Part shown: piece after piece, positions 6,096 through 6,124 of the stretch
Position numbering within the stretch: the first letter of the stretch is position 1
Layout of the letters: each line of letters starts with the position of its first letter
Source: Paludibacter sp.
GTDB taxonomy: Bacteria; Bacteroidota; Bacteroidia; Bacteroidales; Paludibacteraceae
DNA length: 6,124 nt
Reading direction: 5' to 3'
NCBI GenBank assembly: GCA_024709185.1
Contig: JANJXE010000111.1
Span: 1-6,124 of the forward strand
Notes under the pieces: model-generated
The model's database searches: none
What the model was told of the DNA's origin: nothing
What the model saw: only the letters and a program-made list of their open reading frames with translations
Position numbers and translations under genes: made by a program

Positions 6096-6124
6096 CAGAG
6101 TATTTTCATATCCATTGGTTATCC

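Larger units (their letters stand above)
5675..6124. other. Gene-free stretch with two divergent promoters and a riboswitch leader
   Basis: No plausible coding region is found here on either strand. From left to right it holds the ruvX promoter, a very AT-rich segment (about 5723-5857) with a T-run near 5757-5765 in which I see no further element, a plus-strand -7 box, and a cobalamin riboswitch. From 6061 to the right edge the plus strand contains no ATG, so the controlled gene starts outside the window. Confidence 0.8.

Noticed and set aside
1..6124. A novel multi-gene system such as defence, mobile element or biosynthetic cluster
   Set aside because: All genes either belong to housekeeping or well-known families or stand alone. 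Directions alternate, and there are no transposase, integrase, long terminal repeats or CRISPR-like arrays.

Overview
The window reads as an ordinary chromosomal segment of a Bacteroidota bacterium, probably Bacteroidales or Marinilabiliales (the order is inferred). Three things point there. There is a protein with the type B sorting domain of the type IX secretion system. The ruvX-def gene pair has proteins of the Bacteroidales kind. At least five gene or leader upstream regions carry the Bacteroidota -7 promoter box TAnnTTTG, and no start codon has a convincing Shine-Dalgarno sequence.

Layout. Positions 1-892 (minus, cut by the left edge) encode a secreted LysM plus periplasmic-binding-protein-fold protein. 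It is divergent from a T9SS type B cargo protein at 1022-2344 (plus); the shared 129-bp gap holds two promoter boxes that form a perfect 11-bp inverted repeat. A minus-strand terminator at 2341-2374 serves the thiol peroxidase gene tpx (2423-2911, minus). Divergent from tpx is a cytoplasmic GH13 alpha-amylase-family enzyme (3012-4697, plus). It converges with, and overlaps by 14 bp, the two-gene minus-strand unit ruvX (5258-5674) and def (4684-5235). Positions 5675-6124 hold no gene: first the ruvX promoter, then a plus-strand promoter and a cobalamin riboswitch (about 5875-6060), with the controlled gene beyond the right edge.

Functionally these are mostly independent units: envelope or surface proteins on the left, peroxide defence, alpha-glucan metabolism, a housekeeping pair for rRNA maturation or Holliday junction processing and N-terminal deformylation, and a vitamin B12-sensing leader on the right. 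I see no mobile element, CRISPR array, tRNA or rRNA, and no convincing undescribed multi-gene system. The points most worth a second look are the riboswitch, with its apparent L5-L13 loop pairing and unseen target, the mirrored divergent promoters, the LysM/PBP fusion, and the short C-terminus of Tpx.
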